From NCBI GenBank assembly GCA_002432715.1, contig DJGJ01000020.1, positions 1 through 43,091 on the forward strand: DNA of 43,091 nt. The letters run 5' to 3'. This document shows positions 8,397 to 16,963 of this stretch, piece by piece (position 1 is the first letter of the stretch; every line of letters starts with the position of its first letter). This stretch comes from Sphaerochaeta sp. UBA5849. Its GTDB lineage: Bacteria; Spirochaetota; Spirochaetia; Sphaerochaetales; Sphaerochaetaceae. The notes below the pieces were generated by a model. That model was not told where the DNA came from. It was given only the letters and a program-made list of their open reading frames with translations, and ran no database searches. The position numbers were made by a program, and so were the translations under genes.

Positions 8397-9926
8397 ATGG
8401 TGAGTGAATACGCAATAGAAATGATGAATATCACCAAAACATTTCCCGGTGTGGTGGCAAACGATAAGGTGAAACTGCAGGTAAGACATCAAGAAATTCA
8501 TGCATTGCTTGGTGAAAACGGGGCTGGAAAGTCTACCTTGATGTCCATCCTGTTTGGATCATACAGTGCAGACAGCGGCTTGATCCTGCTCGATGGCAGG
8601 CCTGTTGAGATCAAGAACCCCAATGTGGCTACCGCTCTGGGGATCGGAATGGTCCATCAGCACTTCAAACTGGTGCAGAACTATACCGTAACCGAGAATA
8701 TCGTCTTGGGTATGGAGCCGACGAAAGGCAGGTTGCTCGATATGAAAAGCGCCCGCGAGCATGTCGCCCGACTGAGCAGCCAGTACGCCCTGAAAGTCGA
8801 CCCGGACTCATTGGTCGAGGACATCACCGTCGGGCAGCAACAGCGTGTGGAAATTCTCAAAACACTCTATCGCAATGCGAATATCATTATTTTCGATGAG
8901 CCTACCGCCGTCTTGACTCCGCAGGAAATCGATGAGTTGATGGACATTCTCAAGAAACTTCGTTCGGAAGGAAAAACCATAGTATTGATAACCCACAAGC
9001 TTAAGGAGATAAAGGAAGTCGCAGACCGTTGCACCGTCCTTCGACGCGGCCGCTGTATCGGGACGGTCGAGGTAAAGGATGTCAGTGAGCAGGATCTTGC
9101 AGAAATGATGGTAGGCCGAGCGGTGAAATTCGAGATTGAGAAACCCGAGCAGCAGCCGGGCAGGGTGATGTTGAGCCTGAAAAACCTTCAGGTCGCCGAT
9201 CAAAACGGCACGATGCGGGTCAAGGATGTAAGCCTCGATGTCCACGAGGGTGAAATTGTCGGAATTGCCGGTGTCGACGGCAATGGTCAAAGCGAGCTTC
9301 TGGGTGCCATCACCGGTTTGTTGCCGATTGCCGGCGGTTCGGTGTTGCTTGACGGCAAACCCATTGAGAACCTCTCCATCCGCCAGAGGATCGAAGAGGG
9401 GCTTGGGTATATCCCCGAAGATCGAAAAAAGTATGGAGTGGTTGGTGAGTTCACCATAGCCGAGAACACCGCCCTCAAGAACTACTACCGGGATGCGTAC
9501 CGAAAACGGATGGGCATCCTCGATTATGAAGCAATGAACCAGGAGGCTGAGAACCTCATCAAGCAATTCGACATCCGCAGCGCCGAGGGAGCGAAGACCA
9601 CTGCGGGAAGCCTGTCAGGGGGAAACCAGCAAAAGGTCGTCGTTGCCAGGGAGATTTCCCTCTCCCCGAAGGTCCTGGTGGTGGCACAGCCCACCCGGGG
9701 ATTGGACGTCGGAGCGATTGAGTACATCCGAAAGCGGATCATCGCCGAGCGAGAGAAGGGCAGGGCCATCCTGCTGGTCTCCTTCGAGCTTGATGAGATC
9801 ATGAATCTCTGCGACCGCATTGCAACCATCAGCAAAGGGCGTATTGTGGCAGTAAACAAACAGAACGAGGTCACCGAATATGACATCGGCTTGATGATGG
9901 CCGGGTCGAAGAAGGAGGCGCTTTGA
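8397..9926 (+). CDS. nucleoside ABC transporter, duplicated ATP-binding subunit
   Basis: A 509-residue ATPase made of two ABC domains in tandem, as in NupA/YufO and RbsA-type importers. The first domain has Walker A GENGAGKST near residue 44, signature VGQQQRVEILK and Walker B IIFDEPTAVL. The second has the altered Walker A GVDGNGQSE expected for this family, signature LSGGNQQKVVVAREI and a degenerate Walker B (VLVVAQPTRGLD). It energises uptake of the substrate bound by the upstream BMP protein. GAGGAG precedes the ATG by 5 nt. The stop codon overlaps the permease start by 4 nt (ATGA), so the two are translationally coupled. Treponema pallidum PnrC is the functional counterpart. Confidence 0.94.
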   Translation: MVSEYAIEMMNITKTFPGVVANDKVKLQVRHQEIHALLGENGAGKSTLMSILFGSYSADSGLILLDGRPVEIKNPNVATALGIGMVHQHFKLVQNYTVTENIVLGMEPTKGRLLDMKSAREHVARLSSQYALKVDPDSLVEDITVGQQQRVEILKTLYRNANIIIFDEPTAVLTPQEIDELMDILKKLRSEGKTIVLITHKLKEIKEVADRCTVLRRGRCIGTVEVKDVSEQDLAEMMVGRAVKFEIEKPEQQPGRVMLSLKNLQVADQNGTMRVKDVSLDVHEGEIVGIAGVDGNGQSELLGAITGLLPIAGGSVLLDGKPIENLSIRQRIEEGLGYIPEDRKKYGVVGEFTIAENTALKNYYRDAYRKRMGILDYEAMNQEAENLIKQFDIRSAEGAKTTAGSLSGGNQQKVVVAREISLSPKVLVVAQPTRGLDVGAIEYIRKRIIAEREKGRAILLVSFELDEIMNLCDRIATISKGRIVAVNKQNEVTEYDIGLMMAGSKKEAL

Positions 9927-11026
9927 TGAAACCGTCTCGTCAAAAGCTCATCCAATCGGATGGGGCCGTCTCGGTTCTGGTTGTCGTGTTGGGTTTTCTC
10001 GTAGGCACCGTATTGGTCGCCCTGGTGGGAAAGAACCCCTTGAACATGTACAAGGCGCTTTTCCAAGCACTGAGCGGGTACAATATCGACAACGGACGGA
10101 TGAATGTCCGGTACATCGCCGAGACGCTCAACTACTCGGTTCCCTTCATTCTCTGCGGACTTTCCATGGGGTTTGCCAAGCGCGTCGGGCTGTTCAACAT
10201 CGGTGGTGAAGGCCAGTACATCATGGGCATGACCATGGCCCAGGCGATTGCACTGCTTGGACCCCGGATTCCCGTACTGCATTGGATGCTCGCCATGCTC
10301 GGGGCAATTGTCATCGGTTCACTGTGGGGCGGCATGGTAGGCCTTCTGAAGGCAAAGTACGAGGTGAGCGAGGTGGTCTCCACCATCATGCTCAACTATG
10401 TTGCCCTGTACCTGAGCCGGATCATCTGTCTGCAACTGCCTGGAGCCACCACCTACAAGACGGCGAACTTTCCCGAGACTGCCTTGATCGGCAATGCATT
10501 CTTTCAGAAAATCACCAACAACTCACTGTTGAACAACGGCATTTTCATGATGGCCGGCTCAGTATTGGTCTATTGGTTCATCATGGAGAAGACCAGTCTC
10601 GGGTACGGCATGAGGGCCACCGGCTTCAACAAGGATGCCGCAAGGGCCAGCGGTATTCCCGTAATCAAATCCATCTCGATATCAATGGCCATCAGTGGTG
10701 CGTTCGCAGGACTTGCCGGCGGTATCGTCGCCCTCGGATCCTTCAAGTACGGGCGGGTGCTTTCAGGGATGGACAACTATGGATTCGACGGTATAGCCGT
10801 CGCTCTGGTAGGCAACTGTACGGCACTGGGCACGACGCTGGCCGGCTTGCTCTTCGGACTGCTCAAGAATGCACAGGCTTTGATGCAGAGCAAGCAGATA
10901 CCCAAGGAAATCACCTTCATCATCCAAGGTCTCATAGTCATTTTCATCGCCCTTCGTTCGGCACTCAAGCTCTATCAGGAGTACTTGGACAAGAAACAGC
11001 TGCAGAAGGAGGTAGGAGTCAAATGA
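9923..11026 (+). CDS. nucleoside ABC transporter permease 1
   Basis: An integral membrane permease of 367 residues with about 8-10 hydrophobic helices, of the BPD_transp_2 (YufP/NupB, PnrD-like) type. Diagnostic segments are GLFNIGGEGQYIMG, VVSTIMLNYVALYL and the long GMRATGFNKDAARASGIPV loop, which contacts the ATPase. It forms the membrane channel with permease 2. Its start overlaps the ATPase gene by 4 nt and its stop overlaps the next permease by 4 nt. Confidence 0.93.
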   Translation: MMKPSRQKLIQSDGAVSVLVVVLGFLVGTVLVALVGKNPLNMYKALFQALSGYNIDNGRMNVRYIAETLNYSVPFILCGLSMGFAKRVGLFNIGGEGQYIMGMTMAQAIALLGPRIPVLHWMLAMLGAIVIGSLWGGMVGLLKAKYEVSEVVSTIMLNYVALYLSRIICLQLPGATTYKTANFPETALIGNAFFQKITNNSLLNNGIFMMAGSVLVYWFIMEKTSLGYGMRATGFNKDAARASGIPVIKSISISMAISGAFAGLAGGIVALGSFKYGRVLSGMDNYGFDGIAVALVGNCTALGTTLAGLLFGLLKNAQALMQSKQIPKEITFIIQGLIVIFIALRSALKLYQEYLDKKQLQKEVGVK

Positions 11027-11934
11027 GTATGATATGGGGAATGCTTCCTTCAGTCCTGATGATTGTGGCTCCGATTCTCATCACCGCAATAGGTGGTATG
11101 ATTTGTGAAAAATCCGGTGTTGTAAATATCGCTCTCGAAGGCCTGATGGCCATTGGCGCCTGCACGGCAGCAGCAGCCCATGTGTTGATGGAGGGTTCGG
11201 GTATGAACCACACCCTCTCCCTCTTCCTGGCTTTGACGTTGGGGTTCGTCTTCGGCGGCCTCTTCTCGCTGGTGCATGCACTGGCTGCCATCAACCTGAA
11301 TGCCGACCAGACCATCAGCGGGACGGGCATCAACCTGCTGGCAAACGGGGTGACCATCTTTGCCAGCCAGATCCTCTTCAATGCCGACCGCACCCGTGAG
11401 TTCCGCATGGGGATGCAAACCGATGCCTTGGGAATCTATCCTACGGCGTATATCGCCATCGCGGTGGTAGTCCTGTCCTGGTTCATCCTCTACAAGATTC
11501 CCTTCGGCGTACACCTCAGAGCCTGCGGGGAGCATCCGGGAGCTGCTGAGAGCGTAGGCATCAATGTGAAGAAGATGCGGTACTTCGCTGTTGTGGCCAG
11601 TGGAGTCCTGGCAGGTCTTGCAGGTGGGTGTGTGGTGCTCACCCAGACCATCCAGTACACCTCCAATACCATCAACGGCCGCGGCTTCATTGCCCTTGCC
11701 GCAGTTTCCTTCGGACGGTGGAAACCGCTGGGAGTCACCGGAGCTGCATTCTTGTTCGGCACCGCCCAAGCGTTTGCCATCATCGCCAACAATATTCCCG
11801 CCCTCAGGGTGCTTCCCACCGAGGTATTCAATATCCTTCCCTATGTGGTAACCCTTGCAGCACTCGTTCTCTTCAGCGGCAAGAACTACGCACCGAGTGC
11901 AGCCGGAAAGGCGTATGAGAAGGGGGCAAGCTGA
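11023..11934 (+). CDS. nucleoside ABC transporter permease 2
   Basis: The second permease, 303 residues with about 8-9 membrane helices, of the YufQ/NupC (PnrE-like) type. Recognisable parts are GMICEKSGVVNIALEGLM near the N-terminus, the loop FGVHLRACGEHPGAAESVGI, and GGCVVLTQTIQYTSNTINGRGFIALAAV towards the C-terminus. The frame stays open far upstream inside permease 1, but the ATG at 11023 follows a purine-rich GGAGG sequence and gives the normal N-terminus (MSMIWGMLPSVL). It overlaps the upstream gene by 4 nt and the downstream phosphorylase by 1 nt, the spacing expected for a coupled operon. Confidence 0.92.
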   Translation: MSMIWGMLPSVLMIVAPILITAIGGMICEKSGVVNIALEGLMAIGACTAAAAHVLMEGSGMNHTLSLFLALTLGFVFGGLFSLVHALAAINLNADQTISGTGINLLANGVTIFASQILFNADRTREFRMGMQTDALGIYPTAYIAIAVVVLSWFILYKIPFGVHLRACGEHPGAAESVGINVKKMRYFAVVASGVLAGLAGGCVVLTQTIQYTSNTINGRGFIALAAVSFGRWKPLGVTGAAFLFGTAQAFAIIANNIPALRVLPTEVFNILPYVVTLAALVLFSGKNYAPSAAGKAYEKGAS

Positions 11935-12650
11935 TGACACCGCATAATCGCGCAGACAAAGCCGACATAGCCCCTGTCGTTCTTGCTCCCGGCGATCCGA
12001 TTCGTGCCAAGCTGGTAGCCGAGCAGTTCTTGCAGGAAGCCAGCCTTGTCACCGACGTTCGCAATGTATTGGGCTATACCGGTTTGTTCAAGGGACAGAG
12101 AATCTCGGTGATGGCAACCGGCATGGGCGGACCTTCGATCGGGATTTACAGCTATGAACTTTTTACAACCTATGATGTGAAGGCAATCATCCGCATCGGT
12201 ACCTGTGGAGGTCTACAGAAGCAACTCGGGGTTGGTGATCTGGTCTGTGCCATGACGGCGAGTACCGATTCTGCCTGGGCTCATCAGTACAACCTCAAAG
12301 GCACGCTCAGTCCCTGTTGTGACAGTGCATTACTGTTTAGGGCTGTTGAACAGGCGCACCTGCTCGGTTTCCCCTGCCATGCCGGCATGGTGCTCTCCAG
12401 CGACTTGTTCTCCTCCTATAATGCATTGGGACAGGAGAGTTGGAAGGCATGGGCCCGTATGGGTGCTCTTGCCCAGGATATGGAAACCTATGCCCTGTAT
12501 GCAACAGCGGCATGGACGCAGAGGCGGGCCCTCTCGATTCTCACCATGACCGATAGCTGTGTCACCGGTGAGGGTTTCGGTCCTGAGATGCGAATCAAGG
12601 GCCTGTATCCGATGATTGAAGTTGCCCTGAAGGTTGCGTTGGAGGTGTAA
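11934..12650 (+). CDS. deoD: purine nucleoside phosphorylase, DeoD type
   Basis: Cleaves purine (deoxy)nucleosides with phosphate to free base and (deoxy)ribose 1-phosphate in the cytosol. The 238-residue protein aligns throughout with hexameric DeoD: TPHNRA with the early histidine, GDPIRAK (phosphate-binding Arg), VRNVLGYTG, MATGMGGPSIGIYSYEL, IIRIGTCGG, STDSA, SSDLF and the ribose-binding DMET segment. The acid-site aspartate is retained, but the usual SDH becomes TDS (near residue 203), and VEMEAA becomes QDMETY, so it is a slightly divergent member whose base preference could differ. Its start overlaps the permease stop by 1 nt, so import and phosphorolysis of nucleosides are coupled in one operon. 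Confidence 0.9.
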   Translation: MTPHNRADKADIAPVVLAPGDPIRAKLVAEQFLQEASLVTDVRNVLGYTGLFKGQRISVMATGMGGPSIGIYSYELFTTYDVKAIIRIGTCGGLQKQLGVGDLVCAMTASTDSAWAHQYNLKGTLSPCCDSALLFRAVEQAHLLGFPCHAGMVLSSDLFSSYNALGQESWKAWARMGALAQDMETYALYATAAWTQRRALSILTMTDSCVTGEGFGPEMRIKGLYPMIEVALKVALEV

Positions 12651-12652
12651 CA

Positions 12653-13264
12653 ATGGAATTTCTCCATGCCATGCAGCATCGATTTGCCTGCAAGCTGTAC
12701 GACCGAAAGCGGATGCTCGACGACAGTGAAATCCAGAAGATCTTGGAATACGGCAGGCTTACCCCCACTTCATTCGGCCTTGAGCTGTGGTCGTTTCATG
12801 TTGTGAAAGGACCAGAGGCGAAAGAAGCCCTGTTTCATGCCTGCTTCGACCAGGAGTCGGTCAGAACCAGTGCAATGACCGTTGCTGTGCTGGTCCGCAC
12901 ATCGCCTTTCGCCAATCCTGACGGCGATTTGGTACACAGCCGCGGCAAGCGGTTTCCCGATCCCTTGCAAGTCTTCATCGACGACTACCGACCCTATTAC
13001 GACTTCCTCAAGGCAGAGGGCAGGCTGGATTGCTGGCTGAGAAGCCAAGGGTATCTGGCCATTGCAAACATGATGACGGGAGCCGCCGCCCTGGGCATTC
13101 AAAGCTGTGCGATTGAAGGCTTTGACGAAAAGAATGTCCTCAGGGTTTTGGATGTGAAACCTGAGCAATGGCAGGTCTCATTGCTTGCAACCTTCGGCTA
13201 CCCGGCAGAAGACGAGCGGCCGAAGATTCGCGAGAGTCTGGAAAATCTGGTAAGCTTCCACTAA
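12653..13264 (+). CDS. nitroreductase family protein
   Basis: An FMN-dependent NAD(P)H oxidoreductase of the nitroreductase (NfsB-like) fold, 203 residues. Typical signatures are RFACKLYDRKRML at the N-terminus (flavin phosphate contacts), LTPTSFGLELWSFHVV, and near the C-terminus GAAALGIQSCAIEGFD followed by LLATFGYPAEDERPKIR. The natural substrate is not predictable. It starts 2 nt after the phosphorylase stop and is therefore the last gene of the nucleoside operon, though a metabolic link to nucleosides is not obvious. Its 3' end overlaps the convergent nucleoside hydrolase gene by 4 nt, leaving no room for a terminator. Confidence 0.9.
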   Translation: MEFLHAMQHRFACKLYDRKRMLDDSEIQKILEYGRLTPTSFGLELWSFHVVKGPEAKEALFHACFDQESVRTSAMTVAVLVRTSPFANPDGDLVHSRGKRFPDPLQVFIDDYRPYYDFLKAEGRLDCWLRSQGYLAIANMMTGAAALGIQSCAIEGFDEKNVLRVLDVKPEQWQVSLLATFGYPAEDERPKIRESLENLVSFH

Positions 13265-14178
13265 GGCAGGTTGGCCAGAGAGCGGTCCACCAAGGTCCAG
13301 AACCAGGGGATGTCGATGTTCTTGGCAACCAAGACACCGCCATCGGAATTGGTGGGTGTCTTTGTTGTTTTCCCGTACGTTTGTCCCGGATTTGTATCCA
13401 CTTCAACCCTGCAATACTCGGTTTCCACCTTCGAAGGATCGACCAGATATGCGACGCACAAGGGGTCGTGCATCTGCGGCTGCCCCTGCCCGCGCTTGGT
13501 ATAGTTGGCGGTATAGCTCTCCATGCAGGAGCAGAAGACGGCGGTACTGCGCCCTTCCCGGCGTTGAAAGTCGGCAAGCCGAGCGGGGCTGAGGGTGACA
13601 CGGCGGGTGCAATCCAAAGGAAAGAGCACCAGCTTCGCCCCAGATGAGAAGACCAAACTCGCAGCTTCAGGGTCGGCGAAGGTGTTGAACTCGGCATGCT
13701 CGGTCACATTGCCTTGGCTGAACGAGCCTCCCATGACCACGATCTGCTTGCAAAGCAAAGCCACTGAAGAGTCCTTGCAAAACGCAAGGGCCAAATCGGT
13801 CAACGGCCCCACGCTGACGATGCTGATCTGGTGGGGCATGGCTTTAACCAACCTGATGAGCGCATCAATGCCGTCTTCCTCTTGGGCCCGCTGGAACTTT
13901 CTGGGAGCAAACACCGGGCCGTCCAGCCCCGATTTCCCATGGAAATCACCGGCTTGTACGGGTTTGCGTACCAACGGCTTGTCGGCTCCCTTGTAGACCG
14001 GACACCGGATCCCTGCCGTTTCCAAAATATTTAGTGTGTTCTCAAGGGTTTTCTCCAGTCCTACATTGCCTGCAGTTGCAATGACCGCCTCAATGGTGAA
14101 CTCCTGCAAGCCTGCAGCAAGAAACAAGGCGACTGCATCATCCAATCCTGTATCGACATCCAAGATAATTCGTTCCAT
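13261..14178 (-). CDS. inosine/uridine-preferring nucleoside hydrolase
   Basis: Hydrolyses ribonucleosides to base and ribose. The 305-residue protein has the calcium-binding IunH fingerprint at the N-terminus (DVDTGLDDAVAL; the family has DxDxxxDD), ATAGNVGLEKTLENTL, KGADKPLV, ISIVSVGPLTDLALAF, QIVVMGGSF and EFNTFADPEAASLVF. The later catalytic region has the aspartate of MHDPLCVAYL. The length is normal. The start codon directly follows the stop of the NCS2 permease remnant, with the ribosome-binding site (AGAGGG) inside that remnant's end. This shows an ancestral permease-hydrolase operon for nucleobases and nucleosides. It faces the nucleoside importer operon, giving this region two routes (phosphorolysis and hydrolysis) for imported nucleosides. 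Confidence 0.92.
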   Translation of the reverse strand: MERIILDVDTGLDDAVALFLAAGLQEFTIEAVIATAGNVGLEKTLENTLNILETAGIRCPVYKGADKPLVRKPVQAGDFHGKSGLDGPVFAPRKFQRAQEEDGIDALIRLVKAMPHQISIVSVGPLTDLALAFCKDSSVALLCKQIVVMGGSFSQGNVTEHAEFNTFADPEAASLVFSSGAKLVLFPLDCTRRVTLSPARLADFQRREGRSTAVFCSCMESYTANYTKRGQGQPQMHDPLCVAYLVDPSKVETEYCRVEVDTNPGQTYGKTTKTPTNSDGGVLVAKNIDIPWFWTLVDRSLANLP

Positions 14179-14650
14179 CTAATCCCTCTTTGGCAGCATG
14201 ATGTTCAAGGCGACGGCCACAATGGTGGCGATGACTACCGACAATTGCCCGAATATGGTCTGAAACCAGGCGAAAAAGGTTGAGAGAGCGGCCGAAGATT
14301 CAGCGATCCCGATACCCAAAGCTGCCGAGAGACCGACGATGGACGTAGTTCGATAGTTCATCTCTTCCGATACTACCAGCTTCATCCCGGTCATGGCAAT
14401 CGAGGCAAACACGCTGATCACTCTGGGGTATGGTGGTGAGCAGGGCGAAAAACTTGGGGACCAAGCCGGCTATGAGCAAAATGAATGCAGAGAGTGAAGG
14501 TGTATAGCGGTTGATCACCTTCGTGGTGGTCACAATACCGACGTCCTGGCTGTAGGTGGCGGTGGGATAGAGCGAAAGGCCGATGGTGAAAACCACCGTA
14601 CCGGTGATCAGGGGAGGAGCTTCTCTTAACGAGGGGTTTCCCATCCAGTT
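14179..14650 (-). pseudogene. remnant of an NCS2 uracil/xanthine permease
   Basis: Minus-strand fragments of a nucleobase:cation symporter-2 protein in two reading frames. Upstream frame: PPLITGTVVFTIGLSLYPTA (a membrane helix from the first third of the family) joins directly to TYSQDVGIVTTTKVINRYTPSL and ILLIAGLVPKFFALLTTIPQ, which normally lie well over 100 residues later. An internal deletion is therefore likely. The frame is then lost near 14420, just where the conserved Pro-Val-Leu-Gly-Gly stretch should be, and coding continues in the second frame (VISVFASIAMTGMKLV, MNYRTTSIVGLSAALGIGI) to the true C-terminus LNIMLPKRD and a TAG abutting the nucleoside hydrolase start. The first roughly 100 residues are missing, replaced by the divergent esterase gene. 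The upstream boundary is approximate. Confidence 0.82.
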
Positions 14651-14726
14651 CGAAAATGCTTGCTTCATGGCCCAATGGCAGCACAATTGCTGCAGGCGAT
14701 ACAAAGAATATGCTACTATAGGCGGT

Positions 14727-15527
14727 ATGAGAATCATACAAATTGCAGTGGGGCCGAACCAGGTCCCTCTTACCGGGTACTTGCAGGATATCACCAACGA
14801 CGGGGGGATTCGCAACATCAGGCCGTCGGTTGTCATTTGCCCCGGAGGAGCGTACCGATTCCGCTCTGAACGCGAGCGCGATCCTGTTGCTCTTCACTTC
14901 TTGAACATGAGCTACAACGTATTCATCCTGGATTACTCGGTGCAGGAGGAGGCAAAGGACCTCAATCCTTTGCTTGAAGCAAGTGATGCCTTGATCAAGA
15001 TTCGAGAACATGCGCTATCGTGGATGTGCGACCCAACGCGTATCGCCATCGTCGGCTTCAGCGCAGGAGGACATCTGGCAGCCTCCTTGGCTGTTCTTCA
15101 CAATCATGAGGTGCTCAGCTGTAGGCAGGAGATCAGGGACGAGAACAACCGGCCCGATGCCGCCATTCTCTGTTACCCGGTGATTACCAGTGGTGAGTAC
15201 GCTCACCAGGAGAGCATCGGCTGGGTCAGCGGCGGCGATGCAAAGCTCAAGGACCTGATGAGTCTGGAGCATCAGGTGAATCCCAAGGCAAGTCCGATGT
15301 TCATCTGGCATACCGTCACCGATGCCTCGGTCCCGGTGGAGAACAGCATGCTGCTCGCTCTCTCCTTGAGGCGCGAGCAGGTGCCGTTCGAGTTGCATCT
15401 CTTTGAGAGTGGAAGCCATGGGCTGTCCATGTGCACCGAGGAGGTCGGAACTCCCCATCCCCTTTGCAGGCAGTGGGTCGGTCTTGCCTCCACATGGCTG
15501 AACAGCCGGTTTCATCATACCCTATAG
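14727..15527 (+). CDS. alpha/beta hydrolase (acetyl-esterase-like)
   Basis: A 266-residue esterase/lipase-fold enzyme resembling the acyl- or acetyl-esterases often annotated as carbohydrate or xylan esterases (BD-FAE/Aes type). It shows the oxyanion-hole region PSVVICPGGAYRFRSERERDP, the nucleophile elbow GFSAGGHLAAS (Ser near 105), a candidate acid in HTVTDASVPVENS and the histidine of SGSHGLS. There is no signal peptide, so it is cytosolic. The frame is open upstream to 14583, but that part lies over the permease remnant; the ATG at 14727 begins a natural N-terminus (MRIIQIAVGPNQVPL). No Shine-Dalgarno is visible. An extended -10 box ends 7 nt before the ATG, suggesting a leaderless transcript. 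The 3' end overlaps the convergent FAD-dehydrogenase gene by 6 nt. Confidence 0.87.
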   Translation: MRIIQIAVGPNQVPLTGYLQDITNDGGIRNIRPSVVICPGGAYRFRSERERDPVALHFLNMSYNVFILDYSVQEEAKDLNPLLEASDALIKIREHALSWMCDPTRIAIVGFSAGGHLAASLAVLHNHEVLSCRQEIRDENNRPDAAILCYPVITSGEYAHQESIGWVSGGDAKLKDLMSLEHQVNPKASPMFIWHTVTDASVPVENSMLLALSLRREQVPFELHLFESGSHGLSMCTEEVGTPHPLCRQWVGLASTWLNSRFHHTL

Positions 15528-16805
15528 GGTTGCAAGCATCCCCTCTGCCGACCTGATTCCGCTGGCCCATGCTCCGGTGATGCCGCGGCTGGTGCCGGCA
15601 CCATCCCCTGCAAACCAGATATCCTCGGTGACACGGAAGTTCTCGTCGAGGTAGGCTGGTTTGTTTGCGTAGAGCTTGATCTCTGGATAGTACATGATGG
15701 TGGAGGGATGCAGCACCCCGGGCACGATCGTATCGAGGTTCTTCATCGCCCTCCAGATGGCTCTAAGGATTTTTGCAGGAATCGCCAGGGATATGTCGCC
15801 GGGGCAGCAGGTTCGCAGGGTCGGTTCAAAATCATAGAGGTCGTCGCTGAAACTTGCTTCCTTGCTCCGTGAGCCGAGGCGGAAGTCTCCAACCCGCTGC
15901 ATGAGCGGCTGGCCGCCGCCCATGAGTGCCGCTTGCAGCCCCAAATTTTCTGCAAACGCTTGGCCGCTTGCCAAAGGGGCTGTAAACCGTACCGTCTTGA
16001 GGATGGCAAAGTTGACCAAGCCATTGTCATGGCGGGAGTCGGGGGCGAATGCATGACCGTTGACCGAGTACCACTGGTCTCCCCGGTTGGTTGCATAACG
16101 CTCGCGCACCACATGGGCATTACCGCTGTTCGTGCAGAAGGTTCGTACCTTCTCGGGGAAGTAGAATTTCGGGTCGTAGTAGTCGCGTACGATCGGGTAG
16201 CGCTCGATCCTCGTCTCCACCCTCAGTCCGATGTCCACGATATTGTCGATGAAGGGAATTGAAAGGGAGCGCATCAGATCCTGCAGGAAATGAAAACCCT
16301 TTCTGCCAGGGGCGACCAGAAGCTTCTTATAGCCTATCTCCCGTTTCTCGGTGACGATGAAACGCTCCTCGGCATTCACACTCTCCATTGCCTCACCGAG
16401 TGAGAGCTGCACCCCGGCATCGGCCAGTCTTGCCAAAAGCTCCTTGATCAGAAGCAGGCCGCCGTCGGTTCCCAAGTGGGTCTGCTTGATCTCCAAGAGG
16501 GTGCAGCCGAGGCGCTCGGCGCGCTTCTGGTACATTTCAATGTTCGATTTTTCCAGAAACGAAGGCTTGAGGAAGTCGATGACCTCTTGAAGATAGTGTT
16601 GGGCGGCTTCTTCGGTCCAATATTCGACGGGAAAGCCGATCGGGTAGGTGAAGTTCATTTTGCAGTCATTGCGCATACCGCCGGTAGAAACCTTTTCGCG
16701 GTCGATCATCAGGATTTTTAAATCCGGTCGTTTCTTGATGAGCGTGAATGCGGTGCCCATGCCCGCAGGTCCGCTTCCTACAATGACAACATCGTACATG
16801 TCCAT
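15522..16805 (-). CDS. uncharacterised FAD-dependent dehydrogenase (COG2509-like)
   Basis: A 427-residue flavoprotein. The N-terminus has a dinucleotide-binding Rossmann motif (YDVVIVGSGPAGMGTAFTL) and an acidic strand end (ILMIDREK). The distinctive segment STGGMRNDCKMNFTYPIGFP, the mid-protein histidine/threonine stretch ending in GTDGG, and the C-terminal FAD-binding DIWFAGDGAGTSRGITGAWASG(I)RSAE place it in the uncharacterised FAD-dependent dehydrogenase group. Substrate and electron partner are unknown. The frame runs back to 16862; I chose the ATG at 16805 because GGGAGG lies 6 nt upstream and MDMYDVVIVG is the expected start. It is transcribed away from the HTH/Fic-like gene. Confidence 0.88.
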   Translation of the reverse strand: MDMYDVVIVGSGPAGMGTAFTLIKKRPDLKILMIDREKVSTGGMRNDCKMNFTYPIGFPVEYWTEEAAQHYLQEVIDFLKPSFLEKSNIEMYQKRAERLGCTLLEIKQTHLGTDGGLLLIKELLARLADAGVQLSLGEAMESVNAEERFIVTEKREIGYKKLLVAPGRKGFHFLQDLMRSLSIPFIDNIVDIGLRVETRIERYPIVRDYYDPKFYFPEKVRTFCTNSGNAHVVRERYATNRGDQWYSVNGHAFAPDSRHDNGLVNFAILKTVRFTAPLASGQAFAENLGLQAALMGGGQPLMQRVGDFRLGSRSKEASFSDDLYDFEPTLRTCCPGDISLAIPAKILRAIWRAMKNLDTIVPGVLHPSTIMYYPEIKLYANKPAYLDENFRVTEDIWFAGDGAGTSRGITGAWASGIRSAEGMLATL

Positions 16806-16902
16806 GAAGAGCCTCCCAGATGTAATAGGAAAGGTTCTCCCTTTCCAACCAATTATCCCCATTGTCGGGTGTTTGGTAAACCCCTTGTCGGGGAGACCGG
16901 CC

Positions 16903-16931
16903 TTGCACAGAGCATGTATTCATGGTATTAC
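16903..16931 (+). promoter_or_regulatory. putative promoter of the HTH/Fic-like gene
   Basis: TTGCAC (16903-16908), 17-nt spacer, TATTAC (16926-16931); both hexamers are only partial matches. The predicted start near 16938 gives a leader of about 26 nt containing the GAGGTG ribosome-binding site. Confidence 0.4.
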
Positions 16932-16963
16932 ACCAAAGTAGGAATGGTTGTTGTGAGGTGAAG

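Noticed and set aside
10282..11022. Extended N-terminus for the second nucleoside permease
   Set aside because: The frame is open, but the extension is a shadow of permease 1, and the internal ATG at 11023 gives the family N-terminus with a ribosome-binding site and the typical 4-nt overlap.
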